This document shows, one piece after another, positions 17,272-27,500 of a stretch of DNA of 60,863 nt. The notes below the pieces were generated by a model. It was not told where the DNA came from and searched no databases. It saw only the letters and a list, made by a program, of their open reading frames with translations. The position numbers were made by a program, and so were the translations under genes. Each line of letters opens with the position of its first letter. Position 1 is the first letter of the stretch. This DNA is from Flavobacteriales bacterium. GTDB taxonomy: Bacteria > Bacteroidota > Bacteroidia > Flavobacteriales > Flavobacteriaceae. The DNA is taken from contig WTJC01000001.1 in assembly GCA_011525015.1 (NCBI GenBank), forward strand, positions 1,241 to 62,103. Direction: 5' to 3'.

Positions 17272-18542
17272 GATTTTTGATTCGATTGTTTTTTTAACTT
17301 TTCTTCGCTTGGAGAGGCTTTGAAGTCTACAATTTGAGTATCGATAATTTCTTCAGGAAGATATTTTTGGGATAGCGCCTCATCTTCAAAATCGTGAGGA
17401 TAGATATAGCCTTTGCCGTAATCGAGTTGTTTGTCGTAGGCTGTACGAGGATTTCTTAAGTGCAGGGGTACTTCTAAATCACCTGTTTGATTTACAAGCT
17501 GATGGGCCTTATTAATTGCTTTATAAGCGGTATTACTTTTAGGAGAGCAAGCGAGATATATCACGCATTGACTTAAAATAATTCTAGACTCTGGCATCCC
17601 AACTTGTTCTACACTCCTTGCTGTTGCCTCTGCTATGAGTAGTGCATTGGGATTTGCAAGACCGATGTCTTCTGAGGCTGATATGATCAATCTGCGGCAA
17701 ATGAACTTAAGGTCTTCTCCTCCTTCGAGCATACGAGCTAACCAATACACTGAGGCATCTGCATCACTTCCGCGAATTGATTTGATAAGTGCAGAAACAA
17801 TATCGTAATGTTGATTTCCTTTTTTGTCAAATCGAAAGCTCTTGGTTTGAATAAATGAACGTGAATTTTCATTGTTAATTCGAATGCTAGTATTACCAGA
17901 TTCTCCTTTTAGCCCTTCGCAGGTATTCTCAAAAAGATTTAAGAGTTTTCTTCCGTCACCTTGTGAATGATGTATGAGTACATCTAATTCTTGCAATTCA
18001 ATATCCCAATTCTTGAAATAATCATCTCTAGATATGGCATTTTCTAATAATTGGGTTAATTCCTGATCGGAAAGTGTTTTGAGTTGTGCGATTTGACAGC
18101 GGGAGAGAAGGGCAGGGATAACCTCGTAGCTCGGATTCTCTGTAGTAGCGCCTATGAGTGTAACCGTCCCTTTTTCGACAGCCTTGAGCAATGAATCTTG
18201 CTGTGATTTACTAAAGCGATGAATTTCATCTATAAATAGGATGGATTGCTTTTGTGAAAACAGTTGTTGGCTTTTTGAACTTTGCTCAATTGCCGCACGA
18301 ACTTCTTTAACATTACTTTCAATAGCACTGAGCTCAATTATGGGTCTTTCAAGTTCTTGAGCGAGGAGATGGGCTAAAGTAGTTTTTCCCGTTCCTGGTG
18401 GCCCCCACAAAATCAATGAACTGAGGTGACCTGCTTTGATTTGTCGTCCGACCACTCCAGTAGGTCCTATGACAGACTCTTGACCGATATAATCTTCTAA
18501 AGAAAGAGGCCTGGCCCTTTCAGCAAACGGAATTGAATTCAT
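17268..18542 (-). CDS. rarA: replication-associated recombination protein A (AAA+ ATPase)
   Basis: MgsA/RarA/WRNIP1 family ATPase, 424 residues, acting at stalled replication forks. The N-terminus PFAERARPLSLEDYIGQ is typical; Walker A is LWGPPGTGKTTLA near residue 47, Walker B FIDEIHRFSKSQQD near 103, sensor 1 GATTENPSYEV near 130. The C-terminal tetramerisation region includes ARMLEGGEDLKFICRRL and YPHDFEDEA. It is 3 bp behind rlmB, so co-transcribed with it. Confidence 0.94.
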   Translation of the reverse strand: MNSIPFAERARPLSLEDYIGQESVIGPTGVVGRQIKAGHLSSLILWGPPGTGKTTLAHLLAQELERPIIELSAIESNVKEVRAAIEQSSKSQQLFSQKQSILFIDEIHRFSKSQQDSLLKAVEKGTVTLIGATTENPSYEVIPALLSRCQIAQLKTLSDQELTQLLENAISRDDYFKNWDIELQELDVLIHHSQGDGRKLLNLFENTCEGLKGESGNTSIRINNENSRSFIQTKSFRFDKKGNQHYDIVSALIKSIRGSDADASVYWLARMLEGGEDLKFICRRLIISASEDIGLANPNALLIAEATARSVEQVGMPESRIILSQCVIYLACSPKSNTAYKAINKAHQLVNQTGDLEVPLHLRNPRTAYDKQLDYGKGYIYPHDFEDEALSQKYLPEEIIDTQIVDFKASPSEEKLKKQSNQKS

Positions 18543-18545
18543 TGT

Positions 18546-19280
18546 TTAAAGTCGTTGGCGTACTACTTCGTATAAAAATAATCCGCATGCGACAGAAACA
18601 TTTAAAGAATCTACTTTGCCTAACATTGGTAATTTGGCTTGGGCATCCACTAACTTTAAAATTGAAGGATGTATGCCCTTGTCTTCTGATCCCATAACGA
18701 TAGCGATATGCTCGTCTAAGGGTTCATCGTAGATGTTCTGTTCTGCTTTTTCTGTAGCAGCGATTACTTTCACTCCTGAGCCTTGAAGATAGTAAATAAC
18801 ATCTTTGATATGTGTGCTTCTACAAATGGAAGTAGAAAATAAGGCGCCAGAAGAACTTTTTATACTTTCTGATGTAATTGGTGCCATTCCACTTGAAGGG
18901 ATGATTACGGCGTCTACACCGGCACTATTGGCGGTTCTGAGGATGGCTCCAAAGTTGCGCACATCGGTAATATGATCTAAGATTAAGAAAAAAGCCTTTT
19001 TAGGCTGCTGTAGACAAGTGTCAATTTTCTCTATGTAGTCAACATAGTCAACAGGAGAAATTAAAGCAGCTGCTCCTTGGTGGTTTTGAGATTTAAATCG
19101 TCTAAATCGCTCTTCTGGGACATATGATATGGCTATTCCTTTTTGTCTTAGGGCAGTTTCTACGGTTTGGAATAGATTGCCTTTTAGACCTTTTTGAAGA
19201 AATACTTTTTGAATTGGTGTGTCAGTTTCACAAGCTTCGAGTACAGCTCGGAGTCCGAAGATGTATTCATCTGAAGTCAT
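18546..19280 (-). CDS. rlmB: 23S rRNA (guanosine-2'-O)-methyltransferase RlmB-type
   Basis: SpoU/TrmH (SPOUT) methyltransferase of 244 residues. Three motifs are present: LDHITDVRNFGAILRTANSAG (motif 1, with the catalytic arginine), IVMGSEDKGI (motif 2) and LNVSVACGLFLYEV (motif 3). An N-terminal substrate-binding domain (IFGLRAVLEA) precedes them, as in RlmB, which methylates G2251 of 23S rRNA in E. coli. The ATG at 19280 is chosen over a TTG at 19295; a GGAG lies about 9 nt upstream of it. The gene follows the secreted-protein gene by 4 bp. Confidence 0.9.
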   Translation of the reverse strand: MTSDEYIFGLRAVLEACETDTPIQKVFLQKGLKGNLFQTVETALRQKGIAISYVPEERFRRFKSQNHQGAAALISPVDYVDYIEKIDTCLQQPKKAFFLILDHITDVRNFGAILRTANSAGVDAVIIPSSGMAPITSESIKSSSGALFSTSICRSTHIKDVIYYLQGSGVKVIAATEKAEQNIYDEPLDEHIAIVMGSEDKGIHPSILKLVDAQAKLPMLGKVDSLNVSVACGLFLYEVVRQRL

Positions 19281-19284
19281 TGAT

Positions 19285-20061
19285 TTAGACTCCAAATTTT
19301 GAAATTTCTTGAATCAAAGTGATTAAGTCTGACTCTTTTTTTACATCTAAAGACTTGGTTTTTATGAGCGTTTTAATCGCCGCTTTGTCCTCTTCAAATA
19401 GCTCGTAAATGCTTTTCTTATTTTGTTTTAAAAGCACCAGGGTTTTAGAATCCTCACGTTCAAGAAAATAATCTTCATAGACAGTAAACTTATCTTTAGT
19501 AGCTACAACCATAGAACTGGTAGCTTCTCTGCCTTCGGTAAACTTGATATAGGTTCTTCGAAATAAGGTGAGTCCGTTTATCGATTCTAAGAGATTCACG
19601 TAAGCATTTGAAACCTGATCTTTTTCTTCTACTCTTTTTAGCATTAGAATTTCTCCAGTTTCAAGGTCTTTGATAGAAATCTTCGCATCTATATTAAGAG
19701 AAAACGTTTTAGCCGCTGTTGGCGTTTCCCTTAACTCAATTTCATTATTGTGTGCATTGAATCTGTAGAATGCGTAACCGGTTTCTTCATTTTGATAGAT
19801 GATACGACATCTTTTAAAGGTAGTATCTACATATGGACTTCCAGTGGCATTAGCGAGAATCGTTTCTACATCTAAATCGTCTCTTACATCGGTATAAAAG
19901 AAATCGCGTTGTGGATGACGCTGCGCAAAGATATTAGCAAGCGCCTCAGCTTGGGCATCTGAAGTGGGTCGGTCGTAAATACCGTAGTTGATGATGCGCT
20001 GTGCCCAAATGTTTGAAATACTAAAAAGTGATAGAAGTATTAGGGCATTTTTAAAACTCAT
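19285..20061 (-). CDS. secreted protein, paralogue of its upstream neighbour
   Basis: 258 residues starting with a signal peptide (KNALILLSLFSISNIWAQ, cleavage after A or Q). No known domain was recognised. It is clearly related to the 236-residue protein encoded just upstream: shared blocks include FYRFNAHNNEIELRET versus FYYRHNAFNDEIEIKET, a FTEGREATSSMVVATKDKF versus FKEGVKAVNSMVRSTSNKF segment, and similar ends with a short charged helix and a DLITLI/DLAQLF turn. The pair looks like a tandem duplication followed by divergence. One base separates the two genes, so they are co-expressed, and probably periplasmic. Confidence 0.75.
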   Translation of the reverse strand: MSFKNALILLSLFSISNIWAQRIINYGIYDRPTSDAQAEALANIFAQRHPQRDFFYTDVRDDLDVETILANATGSPYVDTTFKRCRIIYQNEETGYAFYRFNAHNNEIELRETPTAAKTFSLNIDAKISIKDLETGEILMLKRVEEKDQVSNAYVNLLESINGLTLFRRTYIKFTEGREATSSMVVATKDKFTVYEDYFLEREDSKTLVLLKQNKKSIYELFEEDKAAIKTLIKTKSLDVKKESDLITLIQEISKFGV

Positions 20062-20062
20062 C

Positions 20063-20773
20063 TTAGCTATTTAAATACTCGAATAATTGAGCTAAATCAT
20101 CTGTCTTCTTATACGATAATTTGTTATCTCTCATATAGGCTTTAGCTTTCTCCAGATCATCTGAAATGAAAGGCTCAATATCTTTAGATTTACCAGAAAA
20201 GTAATTGGCTAAAGGCTCGTCACCATTTACAATGTAAAAGTCTGTATAATGGGTAAATTTATTAGAGGTAGAACGAACCATCGAATTAACCGCTTTTACT
20301 CCTTCTTTAAAGCGAACTCGGTTTCTGTAGTACAATGAGTATTTATCACCTTCGACAAGGGTATATAAATATCCATTTTTAATTGCCTCGTCACGATTTT
20401 TATAGGTGCTCAATGAAAGTTCTCTGCCGTCAACTTTGTTGATTACCCTTAGCTCTTTAACTGTGGCTAGAGAGCTTTCTTCTTCATCCGCGTATTCTGT
20501 TTCTTTAATCTCTATTTCGTCGTTAAAGGCATTGTGACGATAGTAGAAATTTCCTACCACGTCTTCTTTATAATACACTTCACAGGGTTGAAACTCATCA
20601 TTGATATAGATTGAACCAACTGTAGGTAAATCGTTAGAGACATCTCTCTTTTTACGCATTGAGGCGAATAATTCTCCACCTCTACCTTGTTGTGAAAAGT
20701 TCTCTAGATTTGAGTATTGTGCGCTAACAATCGTTGATAAACCAATACTTAGTACTAATAATAGGGATCTCAT
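20063..20773 (-). CDS. secreted protein, first of a tandem paralogue pair
   Basis: 236 residues with an N-terminal signal peptide (SLLLVLSIGLSTIVSAQ, cleavage near residue 18). The mature part is mixed polar with a repeated strand pattern and no recognised domain. It is homologous over most of its length to the next gene downstream, which lies one base away. It is expressed from its own promoter, just downstream of the SusCD operon terminator on this strand, so it is likely regulated separately from that operon and jointly with its paralogue, rlmB and rarA. Confidence 0.75.
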   Translation of the reverse strand: MRSLLLVLSIGLSTIVSAQYSNLENFSQQGRGGELFASMRKKRDVSNDLPTVGSIYINDEFQPCEVYYKEDVVGNFYYRHNAFNDEIEIKETEYADEEESSLATVKELRVINKVDGRELSLSTYKNRDEAIKNGYLYTLVEGDKYSLYYRNRVRFKEGVKAVNSMVRSTSNKFTHYTDFYIVNGDEPLANYFSGKSKDIEPFISDDLEKAKAYMRDNKLSYKKTDDLAQLFEYLNS

Positions 20774-20786
20774 TTAATTTTTTTTT

Positions 20787-20816
20787 CAAATATACATTTA
20801 ATCGTATTGCGACAAA
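20787..20816 (-). promoter_or_regulatory. flavobacterial promoter, TTTG-N18-TATATTTG
   Basis: On the minus strand a TTTG (20816-20813) and TATATTTG (20794-20787) are 18 nt apart and end 13 nt before the ATG at 20773. The -33 box borders the T-run of the upstream terminator, so the terminator of one unit abuts the promoter of the next. Confidence 0.65.
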
Positions 20817-20818
20817 AA

Positions 20819-20844
20819 AAAAGACCGCTTTTAAGCGGTCTTTT
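20819..20844 (-). terminator. intrinsic terminator of the susCD operon
   Basis: A near-perfect palindrome with GACCGCTT and AAGCGGTC arms (6-8 bp, GC-rich) around a two-base centre. On the minus strand it is followed by a run of T of about ten bases. Arms continue into A/T on both sides, so it could also act in the other direction. Confidence 0.85.
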
Positions 20845-20863
20845 CTATATAAATCATAATTGA

Positions 20864-21808
20864 TTATAACTTCGTCAAAACAAAATTATGTAACGTTGCT
20901 GTGGCTCCACAAGCATCATTGGTATTATTGTCAATTACAATGGTGAATGAAGAATCATCTGTTGCATCAAAAGCACCTTTTGTTCCATCTGATGCTGGAC
21001 CCCACTCTAATGGATTTCCACCACAAGCAAGGCCTGATCCTTGCCCCGGAGGAACTAATACTTCTCCACAAACTAAATCAAAATCAAAGGTTCTTTCCAA
21101 TCCAAAACCAAGGTAGTCCGTTATAAACTGTCTTGTGGTTGGTCCAGTAGCAACAATAGTTACTTCTGTAGAAAATGTATCGCCATAGGCTCCTCCAAAC
21201 ATTTGAGGTGCGTCAGTAATAAATGAATATGTTCCAGTAGCAAAACCATCAGGTGGTAAGCATACCACATTGTTCGCTAGTCTGTATGGCGATGAGTAAT
21301 AACCTCCTACAGCTGAAACGTTTCCGTTTACATCACTTGAACTAAATGAACGTCCATCAGATAAATTAAGCACAAAGTTTAGTACGAATTGATCACCACC
21401 ATTTACTTGATCTACGCTAAGACCTCCTGCAGCTAATGCTTGAGCAAAGCTATATGTAAAGGTTGCTTCTGGTAAATTGTATAAACTTGGCGAAAATTCT
21501 GATGCTTCAATTGTTCCTAACGCTACATTACTAAAAGAATCATCTGTACCGTTCTTGTCAACAAAAGACAAGAATACGTTTACGTTACTGAGCAGAGTAG
21601 ATCCCTCTGCATCTTGATATTCTAATGTTACTGAAACTGTTGAAGCGGTATTGAATAAGTCAATAGCTCCTGAAGTAGAAACTTGTCTTAAAATAGCACC
21701 ATTTTCAACCGTCTCAAAAACGTCATCAATTACCGTATTTTCTGTCTCACAGGCAAACACAACTAATGCCAAAAAGACTACGGATAGTTTTTTAAATATT
21801 GTTTTCAT
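20864..21808 (-). CDS. outer-membrane lipoprotein of the susCD operon (distal)
   Basis: 314 residues with a lipoprotein signal ending at Cys20 (LVVFACETEN), so lipid-anchored and probably surface-exposed or periplasmic-facing. Its first ~190 residues are homologous to those of the neighbouring 311-residue lipoprotein: NVIDDVF/TVIDDVF, ENGA, a beta-sandwich-like middle, QVNGGD, DGRSF and NVSAVGGYYSSPY. The C-terminal ~120 residues differ and end in a segment rich in Gly/Asp/Cys. No enzyme motif was seen. Position last in the operon fits a SusE/SusF-like accessory binding role; that is inference. Confidence 0.75.
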   Translation of the reverse strand: MKTIFKKLSVVFLALVVFACETENTVIDDVFETVENGAILRQVSTSGAIDLFNTASTVSVTLEYQDAEGSTLLSNVNVFLSFVDKNGTDDSFSNVALGTIEASEFSPSLYNLPEATFTYSFAQALAAGGLSVDQVNGGDQFVLNFVLNLSDGRSFSSSDVNGNVSAVGGYYSSPYRLANNVVCLPPDGFATGTYSFITDAPQMFGGAYGDTFSTEVTIVATGPTTRQFITDYLGFGLERTFDFDLVCGEVLVPPGQGSGLACGGNPLEWGPASDGTKGAFDATDDSSFTIVIDNNTNDACGATATLHNFVLTKL

Positions 21809-21879
21809 TTTATAATAGTGTTTTTCCTTATGAGTGAAATATTTTTAAAAGTGCCCCCTCAGAGAGAGGGCACATAATT

Positions 21880-22815
21880 TTATTGTACAGGTTCGTTACA
21901 CAAGTTTACTGGTAAGTTTCCAGCTGAAGTTCCAGGACCATATGACCCTACAACGTTACCACTTGGCGAGATAATTTCAAAAGAAATTTCTGTCCAGTAG
22001 TCACCTGGGAAATACCAATCAACAATACCTAGTCCAGCAGGAACATCAATTGTTGCGGTACCTTCACCTGTCTCTGCAGTACAGTCATACGGACTACCTG
22101 CGCTGTATGGTGAACATAAACCTACTTCTGCGAAAACCGTACCATCGCTTAAGACAATTTGTAGTCCTGGCCCACCTCCAGATACAGTTGTTTGCCATCC
22201 ATCATTGTATGAGTCAGCCATATTGACTGTCCACGTACCTGGTGTGATTGGAAATAAACAAACTACTGAAGAGGTAAAGACATAAGGTGATGAATAGTAA
22301 CCTCCAATTGCTGATACGTTACCATTAGCCTGACCTGGTCCAAATGAGCGACCATCAGTTAAAACGGCTGTCATACCCAATTGAAAGCGGTCACCTCCAT
22401 TTACTTGACTTGCACTAAGGCCTAAAGCTGCTAAAGCCTCACCAAAGTTATAAGAAATTGTTCCAGACGGTTTACCAAATTGAGAAGGAGTAAGGTTGGC
22501 GGCTGTTACAGATCCAATTGAAATTGGTCCTGCATTTTCATCAACACCATCCGCATCATCTCTATCGATAAAGCTAAGTGTAAATTCTATAGAAGAAAGC
22601 TCTGATGGATCAACTCCATCAAATTCATAGCTTACTGAAACACTTGATGATAAATCTGCTTTGTTTATTGAAGAACCTTGAGTAGAAGTTAATCTTAGGA
22701 AGGCTCCGTTTTCTACAGTTGCAAATACGTCATCAATTACATTATTCTCAGCTTCACAAGCAACGAATGCTAGTGCAACGAAAGCGTATTTTAAATTTTT
22801 AAAAATATTTTTCAT
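21880..22815 (-). CDS. outer-membrane lipoprotein of the susCD operon (proximal)
   Basis: 311 residues with a lipoprotein signal ending at Cys20 (FVALAFVACEAEN). The N-terminal module (about 21-200) is shared with the next lipoprotein. The C-terminal part is different: it starts with a GTWTVNMADSYNDGWQ block, reminiscent of DSYGDGW-type beta-sandwich modules found in secreted bacterial proteins, and continues with Gly-rich strands. It lies 14 bp behind susD, so it is an integral operon member and a candidate surface glycan- or peptide-binding component, as SusE/SusF are in starch uptake. No catalytic residues were recognised. Confidence 0.75.
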   Translation of the reverse strand: MKNIFKNLKYAFVALAFVACEAENNVIDDVFATVENGAFLRLTSTQGSSINKADLSSSVSVSYEFDGVDPSELSSIEFTLSFIDRDDADGVDENAGPISIGSVTAANLTPSQFGKPSGTISYNFGEALAALGLSASQVNGGDRFQLGMTAVLTDGRSFGPGQANGNVSAIGGYYSSPYVFTSSVVCLFPITPGTWTVNMADSYNDGWQTTVSGGGPGLQIVLSDGTVFAEVGLCSPYSAGSPYDCTAETGEGTATIDVPAGLGIVDWYFPGDYWTEISFEIISPSGNVVGSYGPGTSAGNLPVNLCNEPVQ

Positions 22816-22829
22816 AAGAGTTAATGTTA

Positions 22830-24476
22830 TTAGTAAAGACTTGTCGCTCCAGTATCCCAGAATACAGTTTGTGTAACGTCTGGTTTTTGTGAAGCACTAG
22901 AATTCGTGTTTGTATAGTTCGCTGGATACCACATTGATCTAATAAATCCACCTGGATTAGGCTCTAAATTAGGTTGCAAGTTGGTTGGATATCCTGTTCT
23001 TCTGTAGAAGTTGTAAGCATCACTACCGTTTCCAAATAATGAAACGAAGAATTCTTGAGCCATTACATTCCACCATCCGTCTGTATCTCCAGCAGTTACT
23101 GCCGCATCAAAAGCAGCACCAACAGCATCAGCGTGAGCAGTTACAGCCGCAGCATCAGGAGCAAATGAGTCATCAGCAGTAGGGTCAAGAGAAACAAATC
23201 CTTGAACTTTTGCAACAGACTTTGCAAGACCTGCTAGCATTGCAGCTCTAGCTCCAGCAGCGTCTCCTCCTAAAAGGGCAGCTTCTGCTTGCCAGAAATC
23301 TACAGTAGATGCAAGCATAATTGGAGTAATTCCAGCTCCTTTTCCACCCTCACCTTGAACTCGACCTTCAAATGTTGAATCGTCAAAAGCACCACCAGCA
23401 GGATAAACTCCGTGCATTGTTCTCAAGAATCCATCTGGAGGAATACCTTCGTCATTTCCGTGATCTCTACCCCAGTAACCATCAGGTAATCCACAGAATG
23501 GGAAACCGTCATAGTGAGCAGGAGCTTCTTGTAATGAACATCCAAGTGTTTCAAGAGCTGGTGGAGCACCGTCTTGACCTGGAGTTTCAGCATTTTGACG
23601 ATAGAAGTAGTAACGTCTTCTTGGATCGTCATTCTGTAACATATAGTTCATTAAGTGAATTGATTGGTAATAGCCAGCACCAGTTGCTGTGTAGTCACTT
23701 CTGTATCTCGGGTGACGTGAATCTGGTTGAAGTGCTTCAACACCCCAAGTGAATTGCATATCGTCATCAGAGCTCATGATGTAATTTCCTCCAGAGATGA
23801 TTGAATTGAAAGCAGAAACTGCTCCTGAATCAACCAATCTTGAAGTCATTAACGCTTTAAGTTTTAGTGTATTACACGCCTTAACCCAAGCATCAGCATC
23901 TCCACTGAAATAGAAGTCGTTTGCTACAGCAGGACCTCCAGCATTAAAGTGACCGATAGCTTCGTCAATAAGAGCCATTGCAGATGCATAAACAGTTGAA
24001 CCGGCATCAGCAGCTGGGTTGAAGTTTTCACCACCTAAGTTTGCTTCAGAGAAAGGAACATCTCCAAAGTAATCAACTAAAGTAATGGCAACGAAAGCCT
24101 TAATGAATTTTGAAATTCCTAAGTGCGTGTCTAATCCACCTTCTTCTGCTAATGGAGTTAAGGCCTTGATGTCCTCAAACATTCCAGCGTAAGCTGTTGA
24201 CCATCTTCCGTTAAAAGTAGCAGGAGAGAAGTTGTTCTCATAAGTTCTACCAGAGTGGTAATCGATACGTGCCATTTCAGCACCGATATTACCGAAACTC
24301 TCAACCCAACCAGCAAAGCTTAATTGGATCTGGTTCATCAAGAAGTCAGGACTCGCCTGATCTTTTGACAGAGCGTTAGGGTTTTCCCTAAGATCTAGTT
24401 CTGTAGTCTCACACGACTGTAAGCTTAATGCTCCAACAATCGCAACTACACTTAATATTTTAAATAAATTTTTCAT
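22830..24476 (-). CDS. SusD/RagB-family nutrient-binding lipoprotein
   Basis: 548 residues with a lipobox at SLQSC22, so an outer-membrane lipoprotein. The body matches the SusD-like group annotated as RagB/SusD nutrient-binding (the PF12771-type family): LRENPNALSKDQASPDFLMNQIQ, GFGNIGAEMAR-like helix segments, FGDVPFSEA and the C-terminal AEAALLGGDA and FYRRTGYPTN blocks. SusD caps the SusC barrel and captures the ligand. It lies 27 bp after susC. The substrate cannot be told: no glycoside hydrolase, lyase or peptidase shares the operon. Confidence 0.9.
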   Translation of the reverse strand: MKNLFKILSVVAIVGALSLQSCETTELDLRENPNALSKDQASPDFLMNQIQLSFAGWVESFGNIGAEMARIDYHSGRTYENNFSPATFNGRWSTAYAGMFEDIKALTPLAEEGGLDTHLGISKFIKAFVAITLVDYFGDVPFSEANLGGENFNPAADAGSTVYASAMALIDEAIGHFNAGGPAVANDFYFSGDADAWVKACNTLKLKALMTSRLVDSGAVSAFNSIISGGNYIMSSDDDMQFTWGVEALQPDSRHPRYRSDYTATGAGYYQSIHLMNYMLQNDDPRRRYYFYRQNAETPGQDGAPPALETLGCSLQEAPAHYDGFPFCGLPDGYWGRDHGNDEGIPPDGFLRTMHGVYPAGGAFDDSTFEGRVQGEGGKGAGITPIMLASTVDFWQAEAALLGGDAAGARAAMLAGLAKSVAKVQGFVSLDPTADDSFAPDAAAVTAHADAVGAAFDAAVTAGDTDGWWNVMAQEFFVSLFGNGSDAYNFYRRTGYPTNLQPNLEPNPGGFIRSMWYPANYTNTNSSASQKPDVTQTVFWDTGATSLY

Positions 24477-24503
24477 AATGATTTACTAATAAATGTTTTA
24501 TGA

Positions 24504-27500
24504 TTAGAATGAAGCTTTAACACTTAATCCGTAACGTTTTGATGAAGGACCGTTCAAGTACTCAAACCCTTGTCCATTACCTACACCTAAACCTGCTACG
24601 TTAGGATCGAAGTTAGCACCATCAGGCATGTTAAACGCCTTGTACCATAAGTTAAATCCTGAAAGGGTGAAACTTAATGATCCAAATGGTGTTTTCTCTA
24701 ATAAGCTAGAAGGTAAGCTATATCCTAAAGAAACCTCTTGTAAACGTAACGCAGTTGCATCATAAACACCTAATTCTACTGGTCCATAAAGAACGTTTGA
24801 GAAATAGAAGTCAGAGTTGTTGATCTGCGTTGTGTTAGGCTGACCGTCAGGACCGATACCTGGTAAGATATAAGTGTTCTCACGATCGATAGTCTCAGTA
24901 ATAAGACCTCTACCTAATAAGGTTTGTGTAGTCTGTGCATATAAATCTCCACCTTGTACGTGGTTGAACAAGAATGAGAAGTTAAGTCCTTTGTAAGAAA
25001 TAGTATTTCCAACGTTTAGGATGAAGTCTGGAGTTGGATTACCAACTACAGGGATTAATCCTGTGTCAGGATCCTGTGCTTCACTAATGTAGTTACCGTT
25101 AGCAGCTACAGAAAGCTCTCCGTTAGGACCTCTTTTAACTCTACTACCAACCATTACACCAAGAGGTTGTCCTGGGATCGCAGCATTACCTTGGCTTGTG
25201 AATCCAGCATATACGATGATGTCCGTATCAGCTCCTAAATCAGTAACGATTGATTCGTTTTGGTTGTAGTTAGCGTTTATATCCCAAGAGAAGTCCTCAG
25301 TTCTAACAAGGTTAATACCTAAGTCTAATTCAACACCATTACCCTCGATTTCTCCAATATTAGTTTGGATTGTAGTACCACCAGTTGATGGGTCAAGAGG
25401 TCTGTTGATAATTAAGTCTTCTGTAAAACGCTTGTAGATAGATAAGTCAATGCTAATCTTGTTTTTGTATAAACTAGCTTCTAAACCAGCTTCTAATTCA
25501 CGGTAACGCTCTGGAAGGATTCCTGGGTTAGCTACTGTATTAGATACTGAATTTGTTACGATAGTTCCTCTTGCATCGTCTTCGAATGCTTGAGTATTTA
25601 AGCTTAAGTTAACCGAAGTTGGGAATCCACTAGCGAAACCAGCTGATTCACCGTATCCAGCTCTTACTTTTAAGTTGTTGATTCCATTCTCACTTTTGAT
25701 TGAAGGGAATGCAGTTGAAGGAATGAATGCTAAAGATCCACCTTTGTAGAATAACTGTCTGTTTTCTACAGCCTGGTTAGATACCCAGTCATTACGTCCG
25801 TTAACTGTGAAGTAAAGAATTCTATCATATCCGAAATCTGCCTGAGCATAAGCTCCTAAGATATTCTTATATGTAGTAAACTGAATTTCGTCTTGGTTAT
25901 CAAAGTTGAAGTGTCTTAGAACTCCAAATACGTTCTGACTTGATGAAGCAACACCTTGTCTGTCGTAGTTAGACGAACGTGATGTAGCACCAACGTTGAA
26001 TGTCATATCTAACTTCTCACTTAAATCGTAATCACCTGTTAAGATGACAGAGTGATCCCAGATTCTGTTGTTGTTATCCCAAGTTTCGTATATACCTGAA
26101 CGAGTAACAGCAGTTGTTCCGATACCTCCTCTGTTTTGGTAGTTTACGTTTCTTTCGTTGTAAACGTCATATCCAAAACGATATAATAGGTTTAAGTTAT
26201 CGTTGAAATTATATGTTGCAGTCATTTGTCCAAACGCTCTGTTAGTAGTTTGGAGGTTTGCTGCATTGTTAACCGTCCATAACGGGTGCTGGATAGAGTT
26301 GTTCTGACGATAGTAAGTCGAACCACCTGTGATTGGGTTCTGGAAAGGAAGACCATTTAAATCTACAGATCTCGGTGTGTAAATGATGTTACCGAAAACT
26401 GACTGACCTGATCCACCTACGTTAGAACCATAAGATGCTGCTACTGGAGGAGACTTAAATGAAGTTCTCGAGTAGTTCATCGTACCAGCTACTGTGAAGT
26501 TATTTGATAATTGAGCACGTCCACCAACAGAGATATTGTTTCTCAATAGTCTGTTACCTGGAGTAAATCCTTTATCTTCTAAATGACCAAAACTCGCGTT
26601 GTAAGAAACTTTACCGTCCTGAGAAGTACCACCTGCGTTAATCGAAGTGTTACTTACCGTTCCAGTTCTAAAGAAACCACCTACTGAGTTGTAAGGTTGC
26701 CACTTATATCGAGCTCCTTGGAATTCTGGGAATGCAGCAGGAATACCTGTCGCAGCACCAGCAGTTGAATAAGGGTGAAGGATTGTTCCGTCAGTAGTAT
26801 CTAATTGATAAACTGAAGGGAAGTTTGATGCGTTACCCCATCCTGTTGATCCACCTTTTCTGAAAGAAGGACCCCAGTTAGAGAAGAACCATCCGAACTT
26901 CTGGTCGAATCCGTTACCGTATTCGTTTTGGTAGTCAGCTAAAGATGCGATTTCGTTAAAGAAGTAAGATTGCGTTACCGTAATCTCGTTTTTCTTCTTA
27001 ACAGCACCTGAAGCTCCACTTTTTGTAGTAATAAGGATAACCCCGTTCTTACCTTGCTCTCCATATAGGGTAGCAGCTGAAAGACCTTTAAGTACCTGAA
27101 CACTCTCAATCGAGTTAGGATCTAAGTCTAAGAAACGAGATGAACCGTTGTTACCATCAACGAATGAACCTTGAGCGTTAGTACCACTAGCGAAAGGAAC
27201 ACCATCAACAATAAATAATGGCTGGTTATTTTGGCTGAAAGATTGTAAACCTCGAATAACGATGTTTGTTCCAGAACCAGAAATACCACTTTGCTGAGTA
27301 ATATTAACCCCAGAAGCTTTACCTCTTAATACACGTCCTATATCACCTTCAGTTCTTTGAGCGATTTGCTCTTCACCTACCGATGAAATAGCGTATCCAA
27401 GAGCTTGCTTCTCTCTTTTGATACCCTGGGCAGTTACAATTACCTCTTCAAGAGCAGTTGCATCCTCTTGCATTTGTACATTAATAGTATTGCTCGCACC

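Noticed and set aside
22985-23752. Long plus-strand open frames within susD
   Set aside because: Low-complexity Gln/His-rich translations antisense to a clear SusD gene; they look like frame shadows.
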